A DNA stretch of 64,000 nucleotides from Ancylobacter vacuolatus (GTDB lineage Bacteria > Pseudomonadota > Alphaproteobacteria > Rhizobiales > Xanthobacteraceae). Positions 16,252 through 25,443 of this stretch are shown piece after piece. Positions within the stretch are counted from its first letter, which is position 1. The number at the start of each line of letters is the position of its first letter. The stretch spans positions 186,001-250,000 of the forward strand of contig NZ_JAUSUH010000003.1 of NCBI RefSeq assembly GCF_030813595.1, in the 5' to 3' direction. Under the pieces are notes generated by a model that worked only from the letters and a program-made list of their open reading frames with translations, was not told the DNA's origin and did no database searches. The position numbers and the translations under genes are program-made.

Positions 16252-16683
16252 ATGATGCGTAATATGTTCTCGATGGTGGTTGCGGGCGCTCTCTCGCTTG
16301 GCGCTGTTGGAAGTGCGGCTGCTCAGGATGCCTGCCAGACGGGGGGGCGTCTGACACAGGCTGTCGGATCGGTCATGGTCGACAAGGGCACCGGCTTCAC
16401 GCCGGGCGTGCTCGGCACTTCACTGGTTTCCGGCGACAAGGTTTCCGTGCTCGGGCAGGGCAAGGCAGTGGTCGATTTCGGCAGTGATCGCACGCTGACG
16501 GTCGCCAGCTCGACGACCGAGATTGTCAACGTTCCGGGTTGCGGCTTCGGGTTGACGAATTCGGGCACCGTGAACCCCGCCCTTGCCATCGCCGGCACTC
16601 TTGCCGTCGGCGCGGGTCTTTCGGCTGCGATTTCGGCGGCGGACAACACGAACGGAACCATCATCATTCCCGTCAGCCCCTGA
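16252..16683 (+). CDS. Exported FecR-like hypothetical protein
   Basis: A 143-residue protein with a clear Sec signal peptide (hydrophobic MVVAGALSLGAVGSAAAQ, cleavage after AAA near residue 24). The mature part reads RLTQAVGSVMVDKG, VSGDKVSVLGQGKAVVDFGSDRTLTVASSTTEI, which is the beta-rich pattern of FecR-type domains (a value that is set, then a uniform or sharp property). Two cysteines (mature start and near residue 99) may form a disulfide. The C-terminus holds a glycine/alanine-rich hydrophobic stretch, ALAIAGTLAVGAGLSAAIS, that could be a membrane anchor. Start supported by the upstream GGAGG. Role in the envelope is inferred only. Confidence 0.7.
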   Translation: MMRNMFSMVVAGALSLGAVGSAAAQDACQTGGRLTQAVGSVMVDKGTGFTPGVLGTSLVSGDKVSVLGQGKAVVDFGSDRTLTVASSTTEIVNVPGCGFGLTNSGTVNPALAIAGTLAVGAGLSAAISAADNTNGTIIIPVSP

Positions 16684-16986
16684 GCGGACAGGACTGAATT
16701 CCATCGGGACTCTTGGGGCGTCAGCTTCTCGCCCCTCGATGGGGTGAAGGGGGCGCTTCCTGTTCCAGCGCGTCTGGCTTGTTGAGCCAGCCCACCTCTA
16801 TATGGCGCCTACACTCATCTGCTCGCCTCTTCCGACCCTTCATTCGGTTGAGTAGTAGGTTTGGCCGGAGAAAAAGGCCCGGCTGGGCCCTTGCCTTCCG
16901 GTTGACCGCAGCCGGCAGCCGATGGAGCATCAATCTGCTCCGACTGCGGACTATTCCAGAACAAGACGGCGGAGCAGGAGGATCGC
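16684..16986. other. Intergenic region upstream of cytochrome c
   Basis: About 300 bases separate the exported protein from the cytochrome gene. The bases just before the cytochrome start (GGAGCAGGAGGATCGC) give a strong ribosome site. I see no gene or convincing hairpin. Confidence 0.45.
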
Positions 16987-17499
16987 ATGCCTGCACGCCC
17001 CGGCGCGGCCGTCGCCGCCTGCCTGCTTTTCTTGATGCCCCCTGCCCTGGCCGACCCTTCCGGCGACCCGGCCGCGGTCAGTTCCGACAACGGCGAGTAC
17101 AGCGACAAGCAGGGCAACCCGACCTACAAGATCGACAAGGATGGCACGGTCGACTGGTACACGGCGATCGGCTACATCCGCTACACCGCGAATTGCATGC
17201 AGTGCCACGGCCCCGACGGACTGGGCTCCAGCTTCGCGCCCGCGCTGACCGATGCCTTGCAGGGCCTCAGCTACAGCCAGTTCCTCGACACCGTCACCAA
17301 CGGCAAGAAGAATGTGAGCGTCAGCCAGGATCTGGTAATGCCGGCCTTCGGCACCAATCCGAATGTGATGTGTTTCATCGACGCCATCTTCATCTATCTC
17401 AGGGCGAGATCGGACGGCGCGCTCGGGCGGGGGCAGCCCGCGAACAGCGCGCCAAGACCCAAGGGCTACAGCGCCACGGAGGATGCCTGCCTCGGCTAG
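16987..17499 (+). CDS. c-type cytochrome, methanol-metabolism-related (four-cysteine) family
   Basis: A 170-residue periplasmic cytochrome. A signal peptide (AAVAACLLFLMPPALA) ends near residue 22. The heme site is NCMQCHGPDG near residues 70-80, and VMPAFG supplies the likely methionine ligand. Two extra cysteines, in NPNVMCFID and at the end (DACLG), make the four-cysteine pattern of a family that I recall as 'c-type cytochrome, methanol metabolism-related'. The context DGTVDWYTAIGYIRYTANC is also typical. The ribosome site AGGAGG is well placed. No PQQ alcohol dehydrogenase is adjacent, so the electron donor is not shown. Family assignment is from memory of the pattern. Confidence 0.85.
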   Translation: MPARPGAAVAACLLFLMPPALADPSGDPAAVSSDNGEYSDKQGNPTYKIDKDGTVDWYTAIGYIRYTANCMQCHGPDGLGSSFAPALTDALQGLSYSQFLDTVTNGKKNVSVSQDLVMPAFGTNPNVMCFIDAIFIYLRARSDGALGRGQPANSAPRPKGYSATEDACLG

Positions 17500-17698
17500 C
17501 CGTAGCTGCCCGCACGGTAGCGCGATGCCGGGATTGGCGCGATAGTGGGCGCACCTCTCCATGCGAATTCGCAGGATCCGCTGCCGACAACACCGCTCCA
17601 TCATGACGCGTGATGAGCAAAGGCTGCCTTTCGACGCCCTCACCGCCGGCGGGCCGGGTGATGGCGCCGCCTCCCTCGCCGCCGCGCATGAGTCGCCG

Positions 17699-19054
17699 AT
17701 GAGCCTTGAGCGTCCCATCTCCAATCTCTTCTACCAGACCCGCCTGCGCCGGCCGACGCTCGCGCGTGGCGAGGGCGTCTATCTCTGGGACAGCGAGGGC
17801 AAACGCTATCTCGATGGCTCCAGCGGGGCGATGGTTTCCAATATCGGCCATTCCAATCCGGCCGTGCTCGACGCCATGCGCCGGCAGATGGAGCTTTCCA
17901 CCTTCGGCTACCGGTTGCATTTCGAGAACGAACCGGCCGAACGCCTCGCTACCCGCATCGCAGGTCGCATGCCGGAAGGGCTCGACCGGGTGTTCTTCGT
18001 CTCCGGCGGCTCGGAAGCGGTGGAGAGTGCGCTCAAGCTCGCCCGGCAATATGCGGTGGCGCGTGGGCAGGCCGAGCGCTGGAAGGTGATCTCGCGCTTT
18101 CCCTCCTATCACGGCTCGACCCTGGGGGCGCTGGCCGTCACCGGCATGTCGCTGATGAGCGCGCCCTTCGCGCCGATGCTGCGGGAGATGCCAAAAATCC
18201 CCGCCCCTACCTGCTATCTCGACCGCGACGGGCTCAGCCTCGAAGAGCGCGGCCTGCGCTATGCCCTCATGCTGCGCGAGGAAATCCTGCGGCAGGGGCC
18301 GGAGACCTGCCTCGCCTTCATCATGGAGCCGGTGGGCGGGGCCTCCACCGGCGCGCTGGTGGCACCGGATGGCTATTATGCCGCGATCCGCGCCATCTGT
18401 GACGAGTTCGGCCTGTTGCTCATTTGCGACGAGGTGATGAGCGGGGCCGGCCGCACCGGGCGCTATCTCGCCAGCGAACACTGGAATCTTCGACCCGACA
18501 TCGTGGCGCTCTCCAAGGGCTTCGGCGCCGGCTATGCGCCGCTCGGCGCCATGGTTGCGGACCGCACCATTGCCGAGACGGTGATCGACCATGGGGGGTT
18601 CGTTCATGGCCACACCTATGCCGGCAACCCGCTGGCCTGCGCCGCCGGTCTCGCCGTGCTGGAGGAGATCGACCGGCTCGGCCTCATCGAGGCCGCCGAG
18701 CGGCAGGGGGCGGTGCTGAAGGCACGGCTCGAAGGGCTGATGGCGCATTTCCCCTTTATCGGCGATGTTCGCGGCAAGGGTCTTCTGCTGGCCTTCGAAC
18801 TGGTGGCCGACCGCGAGACGATGGCCCCGCTGCCACCGGCGCTCAACGCCCATCTGCGCCTCGTCGACATCGCCTATGATGCCGGGCTCATCATCTATTC
18901 GCGCCGCACTCGTGGCGGGAGAGTCGGCGATCACTTCATGGTCTGCCCCCCGCTCATAGTCACCGATGCGCAGATCGACGAGATCATGGCACAGCTCACA
19001 TCGGCGCTGGAGAGTTTCGCAATCGAAGCGAAGCTGCCGGCGGGAGGGGCGTGA
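17699..19054 (+). CDS. Class III PLP-dependent aminotransferase
   Basis: A 451-residue cytosolic transaminase of the omega-amino acid type. Key points in order: GEGVYLWDSEGKRYLDGSSG near the start, the phosphate-binding VSGGSEAVESALKLARQY, SYHGSTLGALAVTG, the PLP-ring aspartate in LLLICDEVMSGAGRTG, the Schiff-base lysine in IVALSKGFGAGYAPLGA, and HGHTYAGNPLACAAGLAVLEE. An upstream ATG at 17603 would add 32 residues of low similarity; I take 17699. It heads a four-gene operon with overlapping stops and starts (cleavage enzyme, deacetylase, acetyltransferase), so its amino donor is probably a diamine, polyamine fragment or beta/gamma amino acid. Confidence 0.9.
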   Translation: MSLERPISNLFYQTRLRRPTLARGEGVYLWDSEGKRYLDGSSGAMVSNIGHSNPAVLDAMRRQMELSTFGYRLHFENEPAERLATRIAGRMPEGLDRVFFVSGGSEAVESALKLARQYAVARGQAERWKVISRFPSYHGSTLGALAVTGMSLMSAPFAPMLREMPKIPAPTCYLDRDGLSLEERGLRYALMLREEILRQGPETCLAFIMEPVGGASTGALVAPDGYYAAIRAICDEFGLLLICDEVMSGAGRTGRYLASEHWNLRPDIVALSKGFGAGYAPLGAMVADRTIAETVIDHGGFVHGHTYAGNPLACAAGLAVLEEIDRLGLIEAAERQGAVLKARLEGLMAHFPFIGDVRGKGLLLAFELVADRETMAPLPPALNAHLRLVDIAYDAGLIIYSRRTRGGRVGDHFMVCPPLIVTDAQIDEIMAQLTSALESFAIEAKLPAGGA

Positions 19055-19995
19055 TGAACCGTCCGGTCATTCTCACCTGCGCGGTCACCGGCTCCATTCA
19101 CACGCCCTCGATGAGCCCCTATCTGCCTATTACGCCCGAACAGATCGCCGACCAGGCGATCGAGGCGGCGGAGGCCGGCGCGGCGATCCTGCATCTGCAC
19201 GCGCGCGATCCCGCCACCGGCATGCCCTCGGCCGAGCCGGCACTGTTCCGCGAGATCGTCGCCCGGATCCGCGCCGGCAGTGACGCGGTGCTGAACCTGT
19301 CAACCGGCGGCTCCTCTCGGATGACGCTCGACCACCGGCTGGCTGCCGCCAGGTTGATTGAACCGGAAATGTGCTCGCTGAACATGGGCTCGATGAATTT
19401 TGGGCTGTTTCCGCTCGCCGATCGCTATGAGTGGAGCCATGACTGGGAACGCGGCTTTCTGGAAGCCACCCGCTCGGTCATCTTCCGCAACAGCTTCGAG
19501 GACATCGAGACCATTCTCGCCGACCTCGGGGCGCAGCGCGGCGCCCGCTTCGAGCTGGAATGCTACGATGTCGGTCATCTCCAAACCGTTGCCTTCTATC
19601 TCAGGCAGGGCCTGTTGAAGCCGCCGGTGTTCCTTCAGTTCGTGCTCGGCGTGTTGGGCGGCATCGACGCGGCGCCGGAACAGCTGATGCACATGAAGGC
19701 GACCGCCGACCGCCTGCTTGGCACCGACTACCATTTCTCCGTGCTCGCCGCCGGCCGCCAGCAAATGCCGCTCGGCACCATGGGGGTCATTCTCGGCGGC
19801 AATGTCCGCGTGGGGCTGGAGGACAACCTCGCCATCGCCCGCGGCGAGCTAGCGACTTCGAATGCCGAGCAGGTGCGCAAGATGCGGCGGATCGTCGAGG
19901 AACTCGGCTACCGGCTCGCCACTCCCAACGAGGTGCGCGCCCGACTGGCACTGAAAGGCTCGCCAGCCCCCGCCACAGGGACCCCCGCGCCATGA
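19054..19995 (+). CDS. Beta-keto acid cleavage enzyme (BKACE, former DUF849)
   Basis: A 313-residue zinc enzyme of the family founded by 3-keto-5-aminohexanoate cleavage enzyme (Kce). These condense a beta-keto acid with acetyl-CoA to give acetoacetate and a new CoA ester. The metal site AAILHLHARDPATG (HxH) lies near residue 45. VLNLSTGGSSRMTLDHR, PEMCSLNMGSMNFG and the glycine-rich GVILGGNVRVGLEDNL near the C-terminus are all family features. The ATG overlaps the aminotransferase stop (ATGA). A transaminase followed by a BKACE suggests that the amine is removed to a keto acid which is then cleaved. The family covers many substrates, so the exact one is open. Confidence 0.9.
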   Translation: MNRPVILTCAVTGSIHTPSMSPYLPITPEQIADQAIEAAEAGAAILHLHARDPATGMPSAEPALFREIVARIRAGSDAVLNLSTGGSSRMTLDHRLAAARLIEPEMCSLNMGSMNFGLFPLADRYEWSHDWERGFLEATRSVIFRNSFEDIETILADLGAQRGARFELECYDVGHLQTVAFYLRQGLLKPPVFLQFVLGVLGGIDAAPEQLMHMKATADRLLGTDYHFSVLAAGRQQMPLGTMGVILGGNVRVGLEDNLAIARGELATSNAEQVRKMRRIVEELGYRLATPNEVRARLALKGSPAPATGTPAP

Positions 19996-21041
19996 AGGTG
20001 ATCTTCGATGCCGCGCAGAAGCGGCACTATCCCGGCTTCTTCCTGACCAGCGGCGCCCGCGCGCCCAACCCGGAGACGCCCGCTCGCGCCGACATCCTGC
20101 TCGACGCCGCGCGTGCCGCGGGCCTGACGCCGGAAGTGCCGCCCGATCTTGGCCTGGCGCCGGCGGCGTCCATCCATACGCCGGAATATCTCGCCTTCCT
20201 CGACGGCATTTTCGCGCGCTGGCAGCGGATCGAAGGCGCGTCGGAAGAGGTGATCCCGAACATCCACCCCGACCGGCGGGGCGGCGGCTACCCGCTCTCC
20301 GCCGTGGGGCAGGCCGGCTACCATATGACGGACACGTCCTGCCCGATCGGGGCCGAGACCTTCCCAGCCGCGTTGCGCAGCGCCCATGCCGCCGCTCATG
20401 CGGCGCATCGCGTGATGGAAGGTGAAGGCGCCGCCTATGCGCTGTGTCGCCCGCCCGGCCACCATGCCTTCAAAGATCTGGCCGGCGGCTTTTGCTACCT
20501 GAACAATGCCGCCATCGCCGCGCAGACGCTGCGAGCGAGCACGCCCCGCGTCGCCATCCTCGATGTTGATGTTCATCACGGCAATGGCACGCAGGGCGTG
20601 TTCTACGACCGGGCTGACGTGCTCACTGTTTCGCTTCATGCGGACCCGTCGCGCTTCTATCCCTTCTTCTGGGGTCATGGCGATGAGCGGGGCGAAGGGA
20701 CGGGCCTCGGCTATAATTTCAACCTGCCGCTGCCACGCAAGACCGGCGACGAGGGCTTCCTCGCCGCGCTCGACCGGTCACTGTCGCGCATTGCCTCCTT
20801 CTGCCCGGGCGCGCTGGTGATCGCGCTCGGGCTCGACGCCTATGAGGGCGACCCCTTCGCCGGCCTCAGCGTTACAACGCCCGGCTTCCGCCGCATTGGT
20901 GCGAAGATCGGCGAGCTCGGCCTGCCGACCGTGCTGACGCAGGAAGGCGGCTATGTCTGCGACGGCCTTGGCGGCAACCTGGTCGCCTTTCTGGACGGTT
21001 TCGGCGCGACCCATCGCGTGGCGCCGGAGGGATGTCGGTGA
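19992..21041 (+). CDS. Histone-deacetylase-family acetylpolyamine amidohydrolase
   Basis: A 349-residue zinc hydrolase of the arginase/deacetylase fold. Active-site motifs: RPPGHHAFKDLAGGFCYLNN (general-base histidines), AILDVDVHHGNGTQGVFYDR (zinc Asp and His), and ALGLDAYEGDPFAG (second zinc Asp). The N-terminus KVIFDAAQKRHYP and the absence of eukaryotic extensions place it with bacterial acetylpolyamine amidohydrolases (ApaH type), which remove acetyl groups from acetylputrescine, acetylcadaverine and similar. ATGA overlap with the gene before, and ten-base overlap with the acetyltransferase after. Substrate inferred from family and from the amine-related neighbours. Confidence 0.9.
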   Translation: MKVIFDAAQKRHYPGFFLTSGARAPNPETPARADILLDAARAAGLTPEVPPDLGLAPAASIHTPEYLAFLDGIFARWQRIEGASEEVIPNIHPDRRGGGYPLSAVGQAGYHMTDTSCPIGAETFPAALRSAHAAAHAAHRVMEGEGAAYALCRPPGHHAFKDLAGGFCYLNNAAIAAQTLRASTPRVAILDVDVHHGNGTQGVFYDRADVLTVSLHADPSRFYPFFWGHGDERGEGTGLGYNFNLPLPRKTGDEGFLAALDRSLSRIASFCPGALVIALGLDAYEGDPFAGLSVTTPGFRRIGAKIGELGLPTVLTQEGGYVCDGLGGNLVAFLDGFGATHRVAPEGCR

Positions 21042-21541
21042 AGGCCATCGAAGCCCGGGAGCCGCCGACGATCCGGCCGATCGAGCGGGGCGACCTTGCC
21101 GCCGTCGCCGACATGATCGCGCAGCTGGCCGACCATGTCCGGCCCGGCTTCACACCGGGTGCCGATGCGGCGAGCCTGGAGCGCTACGGCCCGACCGGGC
21201 TTGGCCTATTCGAGGCGGTCATCGCCACGCAGGAGGGCAAGCCGGTGGGGCTTTGCCTCTACACGTATGCCTTCTCGGGCTGGCGCGGCCGGCCGGGGGT
21301 GTTTGTCGAGGATCTTTATGTCGCGCCGTCCGAGCGCGGCGGCGGGCTGGGGCGCGCGCTCCTTGCCGCCGTCATCGCCCGCGAGGCCCCGCGGGGGTGC
21401 GCGTTCATGAAGCTGCATGTGGACAAAGCGAATGCCGGCGCCCACGCCTTCTATGCCCGCATCGGCTTCGTGCCGGAGGTGCATGACGACACTCTGCTGA
21501 TCGACGAGATCGGCCTGCAGGCGCTCTCCCGGGGGCACTGA
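21032..21541 (+). CDS. GNAT-family N-acetyltransferase
   Basis: A 169-residue acetyl-CoA-dependent acetyltransferase. The core shows TIRPIERGDLAAVADMIAQLADH, the beta-4 segment VFVEDLYVAPSERGGGLGRALLAAV with the pyrophosphate loop RGGGLG, and LHVDKANAGAHAFYARIGFVPE at the end. The layout resembles diamine acetyltransferases of the SAT type, but no single residue proves this. The start overlaps the deacetylase gene and has GGAGG just upstream. Its pairing with a deacetylase means that the operon both adds and removes acetyl groups, perhaps on different compounds. Confidence 0.88.
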   Translation: MSVKAIEAREPPTIRPIERGDLAAVADMIAQLADHVRPGFTPGADAASLERYGPTGLGLFEAVIATQEGKPVGLCLYTYAFSGWRGRPGVFVEDLYVAPSERGGGLGRALLAAVIAREAPRGCAFMKLHVDKANAGAHAFYARIGFVPEVHDDTLLIDEIGLQALSRGH

Positions 21542-21569
21542 CATCCCCATCGGGGAGCCAATCCGGCGA

Positions 21570-23192
21570 TCAGTTTCTCAGCCCCGGCGCTTCCTGCCCG
21601 GTGCGGGCGACATATTCGGTGTAGCCGCCGCCATATTGGTGGATACCGTCCGGGGTGAGTTCCAGCACACGGTTCGACAGCGCAGCGAGAAAATGGCGGT
21701 CGTGGCTGACGAAGAGCATCGTGCCCTCATAGTCGGCCAGCGCGGCGATCAGCATTTCCTTGGTGGCGATGTCGAGATGGTTGGTCGGCTCGTCGAGCAC
21801 GAGGAAGTTCGGCGGGTCATAAAGCATGCGCGCCATGGCGAGGCGCGCCTTCTCGCCGCCTGAGAGCACCCGGCACTTCTTCTCCACATCGTCGCCGGAG
21901 AAACCGAAGCAGCCGAGCAGCGAGCGCAGGGAGCCCTGCCCCGCCTGCGGGAAAGCATCCTCCAGCGTCTCGAACACGGTGCGCTCGCCCTCCAGCACCT
22001 CCATGGCGTGCTGGGCGAAATACGCCATCTTCACGCTGCCGCCCACCGAGACGCTGCCGTCATCAGGCACGGTCTCGCCCGCCACCAACTTGAGCAGGGT
22101 CGACTTGCCCGCGCCGTTGACGCCCATCACGCACCAGCGCTCACGGCGGCGGACATGGAAGTCCAGCCCGTCATAGATGCGCCGGGCGCCATAGCCCTTG
22201 TGTACGTTCTTCAGGCTGACCACGTCCTCGCCCGAGCGCGGCGGCGGCTGAAACTCAAAGGCCACCGTCTGGCGCCGGCGGGGCGGCTCGACGCGCTCGA
22301 TCTTGTCGAGCTTCTTCACCCGGCTTTGCACCTGCGCGGCATGGGAGGCGCGGGCCTTGAAACGCTCGATGAAGGCGATTTCCTTGGCCAGCATCGCCTG
22401 CTGACGCTCAAACTGTGCCTGCTGCTGCTTCTCCGCCAAGGCGCGCTGCTGGGCATAGAACTCGTAATCGCCGGAATAGGAGGTGAGCGAACCGGCATCG
22501 ATCTCGACGACCTTGTTGACGATCCGGTTCATGAAGGCGCGGTCATGCGAGGTCATCATCAGCGCGCCGTCGAAATTCTTCAGGAACGCCTCCAGCCAGA
22601 TCAGGCTCTCAATGTCGAGATGGTTGGAAGGCTCGTCGAGCAGCATCACGTCGGGACGCATGAGCAGGATGCGTCCGAGCGCCACCCGCATCTTCCAGCC
22701 GCCGGACAGCCGCCCGACGTCACCGTCCATCATTTCCTGCGTGAAGCCGAGGCCGGCGAGCACCTCGCTGGCGCGGCCCTCCAGCGAATATCCGTCCAGC
22801 TCCTCGAAGCGGGCCTGCACCTCGCCATAGCGCTCGATGACCGCATCCATCTCGTCGGCGCGGTCGGGGTCGACCATCGCGGCCTCCAGCGCCCGCAATT
22901 CGGCGGAAATGACGCTAATCGGCCCAGCGCCGTCCATCACCTCGGCCAGCACCGACTTGCCGGCCATGTCGCCGACATCCTGGCTGAAATAGCCGATGGT
23001 GATGCCACGGTCGGAAGATACCTGCCCCTCGTCAGGAGCCTCCTCGCCCGTGATCAGGCGAAAAAGCGTGGTCTTGCCGGCGCCATTGGGACCGACGAGG
23101 CCCACCTTCTCGCCTTTCAAGAGCGTCGCCGACGCCTCGATGAAGACGAGCTGCTTGCCGTTCTGCTTGCCGATGGAATCAAGCCGGATCAT
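21570..23192 (-). CDS. ABC-F family ATPase
   Basis: A 540-residue cytosolic protein with two ATPase domains and no membrane segments. Walker A sequences GPNGAGKTTLF (near 36) and GVNGAGKSTLL (second domain), signatures RLSGGWKMRVALG and LSGGEKARLAMAR, and twice LLDEPSNHLDI / VLDEPTNHLDI are visible. The linker between domains is rich in Glu, Gln, Arg and Lys, as in the P-site tRNA interaction motif. ABC-F proteins act on the ribosome. This one has the length and linker of YbiT/EttA-like housekeeping members rather than of known antibiotic-resistance types. I use ATG 23192; an in-frame start at 23345 adds 51 residues without similarity. Confidence 0.92.
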   Translation of the reverse strand: MIRLDSIGKQNGKQLVFIEASATLLKGEKVGLVGPNGAGKTTLFRLITGEEAPDEGQVSSDRGITIGYFSQDVGDMAGKSVLAEVMDGAGPISVISAELRALEAAMVDPDRADEMDAVIERYGEVQARFEELDGYSLEGRASEVLAGLGFTQEMMDGDVGRLSGGWKMRVALGRILLMRPDVMLLDEPSNHLDIESLIWLEAFLKNFDGALMMTSHDRAFMNRIVNKVVEIDAGSLTSYSGDYEFYAQQRALAEKQQQAQFERQQAMLAKEIAFIERFKARASHAAQVQSRVKKLDKIERVEPPRRRQTVAFEFQPPPRSGEDVVSLKNVHKGYGARRIYDGLDFHVRRRERWCVMGVNGAGKSTLLKLVAGETVPDDGSVSVGGSVKMAYFAQHAMEVLEGERTVFETLEDAFPQAGQGSLRSLLGCFGFSGDDVEKKCRVLSGGEKARLAMARMLYDPPNFLVLDEPTNHLDIATKEMLIAALADYEGTMLFVSHDRHFLAALSNRVLELTPDGIHQYGGGYTEYVARTGQEAPGLRN

Positions 23193-23371
23193 GCGCGCGA
23201 AGGTTCCCGAGAAAATCTCCCGCGCACTTAGGCCATTCTCCGCTCCGGCGGAAGAGGCCGGCGGCCATTGGATGCTTCGGTGACAACCGGACCGTTGAAT
23301 CTCGACCCCAGCGCCCCACAACCACTCGACAGCGACACCGAGCACGATTTTAGATCATCAATCGGTACCAT

Positions 23372-24028
23372 ATGCCTAATTTGGAGCGTAACGTGATCGA
23401 TCACGAACGAAAAGTCATCTTCGTTCACATTCAGAAAACCGGCGGAACATCCATCACCGCCCATTTCGGTCTTCCCGCCGCGCTGCCAGAGAAGCACTTC
23501 ACTGCACTCGAGCTGCGTGAGCTCTATGGCCGGCCTCAATGGGATACCTGTTTCACCTTCTCTGTGGTGCGGAATCCATGGGATCGCCTCGTGTCGTGGT
23601 GGGCGATGATCGACGCCCGCCGGGCGGATTGGCTGCGGGGGGCGCAACTGAATGCCTTCCAGACCTATGTGCTGCAGCGGACGACGACGTTCGAGGATTT
23701 CCTCGCCCATTGCGGCGACTTGGTGCGCGATTCGGACGGCGCGAAATCGATCCACCGCAACCAGCTCGACTATCTCGTCGACGAGGCCGGCACGCTCATG
23801 GTCGATCACGTCTGCCGCTTCGAGCGGCTTGCCGAGGACTTCAAGCAGGTTACGGAGCGCACCGGCATCACCGGCCCGCTACCGGTCATCAACGCCTCGC
23901 GTCGCAGCGACTACCGCCGCTACTACACTGACGGGACCCGAGCCTTGGTGGCGGAGCTCTATGCCCGCGACATCGCCTTTTTCGGCTTCGACTTCGACGA
24001 CGGCAGGATCGGTCCTGCCGTCGCCTGA
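23372..24028 (+). CDS. Sulfotransferase family protein
   Basis: A 218-residue enzyme of the PAPS-dependent sulfotransferase fold. The 5'-phosphosulfate loop is VIFVHIQKTGGTSI at about residues 15-28 and the 3'-phosphate motif is FTFSVVRNPWDRLVSWW near 61-77. This matches the sulfotransferase-2-like group that acts on carbohydrates. No signal peptide or membrane anchor is present, so it acts in the cytosol. It stands between the divergent ABC-F gene and the convergent sugar dehydrogenase gene. No PAPS synthesis gene is in the window. The acceptor is unknown; surface sugar or lipid is a guess from family. Confidence 0.85.
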   Translation: MPNLERNVIDHERKVIFVHIQKTGGTSITAHFGLPAALPEKHFTALELRELYGRPQWDTCFTFSVVRNPWDRLVSWWAMIDARRADWLRGAQLNAFQTYVLQRTTTFEDFLAHCGDLVRDSDGAKSIHRNQLDYLVDEAGTLMVDHVCRFERLAEDFKQVTERTGITGPLPVINASRRSDYRRYYTDGTRALVAELYARDIAFFGFDFDDGRIGPAVA

Positions 24029-24049
24029 CACTCATCAGCTGCGCCAGCC

Positions 24050-25372
24050 TCAGATCGCCGAGACGCGCCAGATGCAGTCGCCGACATCGTCGACGCACAG
24101 AAGTCCGCCGCGCTTGTCGACGATCACCCCGACCGGGCGGCCGAGCGCCTTGCCATTGACCCGGAAGCCACCGAGGATTTCTTCCGGCGGCCCGGCCGGC
24201 TTGCCGTCCTTGAAAGGAACGAAGATGACCCGGTAGCCAGAGGGCGGGTTGCGGTTCCAGGAACCGTGCTGGCCGATGAACGCTCCGTGGGTGAAGCGCG
24301 CGCCGAAGCGGTCGTCATCGACAAAGGTGAGGCCGAGCGAGGCGGTGTGCGAGCCGAGCGCATAATCTGGCTTGAGCGAAGCGGCCACGAGGTCCGGCCG
24401 CTGCGGCTTTACCCGCTCGTCGACGATCTTGTCGTAATAGCAATAGGGCCAACCGTAGAAGGCGCCGTCCTTCACCGATGTCATGTAGTCCGGCACGAGG
24501 TCGTCGCCGATCTCATCGCGCTCGTTGACGCTGGTCCACAATTCGCCAGTGACCGGGTTCCAGTCCATGCCAACCGGATTGCGCAGGCCGCCGGCGAAGA
24601 CGCGCCGCGTCCCGGTGGCGATATCGACCTCCAGAATGGCGGCGCGGTCGACCTCCTCCTCCATCCCGAACTCGGCGACGTTGGAGTTGGAGCCAACGCC
24701 GACATAGAGCTTGGTGCCCTCCTTGTTGGCGACCAGGCTCTTGGTCCAGTGATGGTTGCGGCCCGAAGGCAGGTCACACACCTTCACCGGCGGCGCGTCG
24801 ATGCGGGTGGCGCCGGGCACATAGGGAAACCGCACCAGCGCATTTGCGTTTGCGACATAGAGCTGATCGCCAACCAGCGCCATGCCGAAAGGCGAATACA
24901 GATTCTCCAGGAAGGGCAGCTTGATCTCGGCGACGCCGTCGCCATCGGCATCGCGCAGAAGGGTGATGCGGTTGGCGCTCTTCACCCCCGCCCCGGCGCG
25001 CACCATGACGAAGCCCATCGCCCACCAGCGCAGGCTGAAAATACCGGCCGGCCAGGGCGGTCCGGCGGTCTCGGCGACGAGGATGTCACCGTTCGGCAAT
25101 TCATAGACCCAGCGTGGATGATCGAGATCTTCGGCGAAGAAGCTGACCTTGTAGCCCGGCGCGGGCGTGGGTTTCTGGCCCGGACCCCAGCCGATGGCGG
25201 GGGCGATCTTCATGATGGGAATGAGTGTCGGCTTGGGCTTGGGCAGCTTGGGGAGGTCGCCATAGCCGGCTTCCTCGGCAAGGGCGGGGGCCTTGCGCAG
25301 ATCGGTGAGGAAATGCACGACGCCCGTGATGCAGGCGCCCAGAAAGCCGCTGATCTTCACGTAATTGGCCAT
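24050..25372 (-). CDS. PQQ-dependent sugar dehydrogenase / sorbosone-dehydrogenase-like beta-propeller
   Basis: A 440-residue protein of the soluble glucose dehydrogenase fold. LDHPRWVYELPNGDILVAET, LPSGRNHHWTKSLV (histidine region), GGLRNPVGMDWNPVTGELWTSVNERDEIGDDL, and GQHGSWNRNPPSGYRVIFVPF mark the propeller and the PQQ pocket. The N-terminus has a hydrophobic stretch (ISGFLGACITGVVHFL) that may act as an uncleaved anchor to face the periplasm. Start ATG 25372 follows GGAG six bases upstream; an in-frame ATG at 25402 is the alternative. Such enzymes oxidise sugars or aldehydes and pass electrons to cytochromes. The sugar specificity is not clear from sequence. Confidence 0.88.
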   Translation of the reverse strand: MANYVKISGFLGACITGVVHFLTDLRKAPALAEEAGYGDLPKLPKPKPTLIPIMKIAPAIGWGPGQKPTPAPGYKVSFFAEDLDHPRWVYELPNGDILVAETAGPPWPAGIFSLRWWAMGFVMVRAGAGVKSANRITLLRDADGDGVAEIKLPFLENLYSPFGMALVGDQLYVANANALVRFPYVPGATRIDAPPVKVCDLPSGRNHHWTKSLVANKEGTKLYVGVGSNSNVAEFGMEEEVDRAAILEVDIATGTRRVFAGGLRNPVGMDWNPVTGELWTSVNERDEIGDDLVPDYMTSVKDGAFYGWPYCYYDKIVDERVKPQRPDLVAASLKPDYALGSHTASLGLTFVDDDRFGARFTHGAFIGQHGSWNRNPPSGYRVIFVPFKDGKPAGPPEEILGGFRVNGKALGRPVGVIVDKRGGLLCVDDVGDCIWRVSAI

Positions 25373-25443
25373 GACTGGCTCCGGCAGAGGGGGATGGGCC
25401 ATCTCAGCCCGGAAAGACGCGCCAGCGCAATACCTTCCTTGGG

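Noticed and set aside
16713-17606. 297-residue plus-strand frame over the cytochrome gene
   Set aside because: Out of frame with the heme motif CMQCH; Arg-rich shadow.
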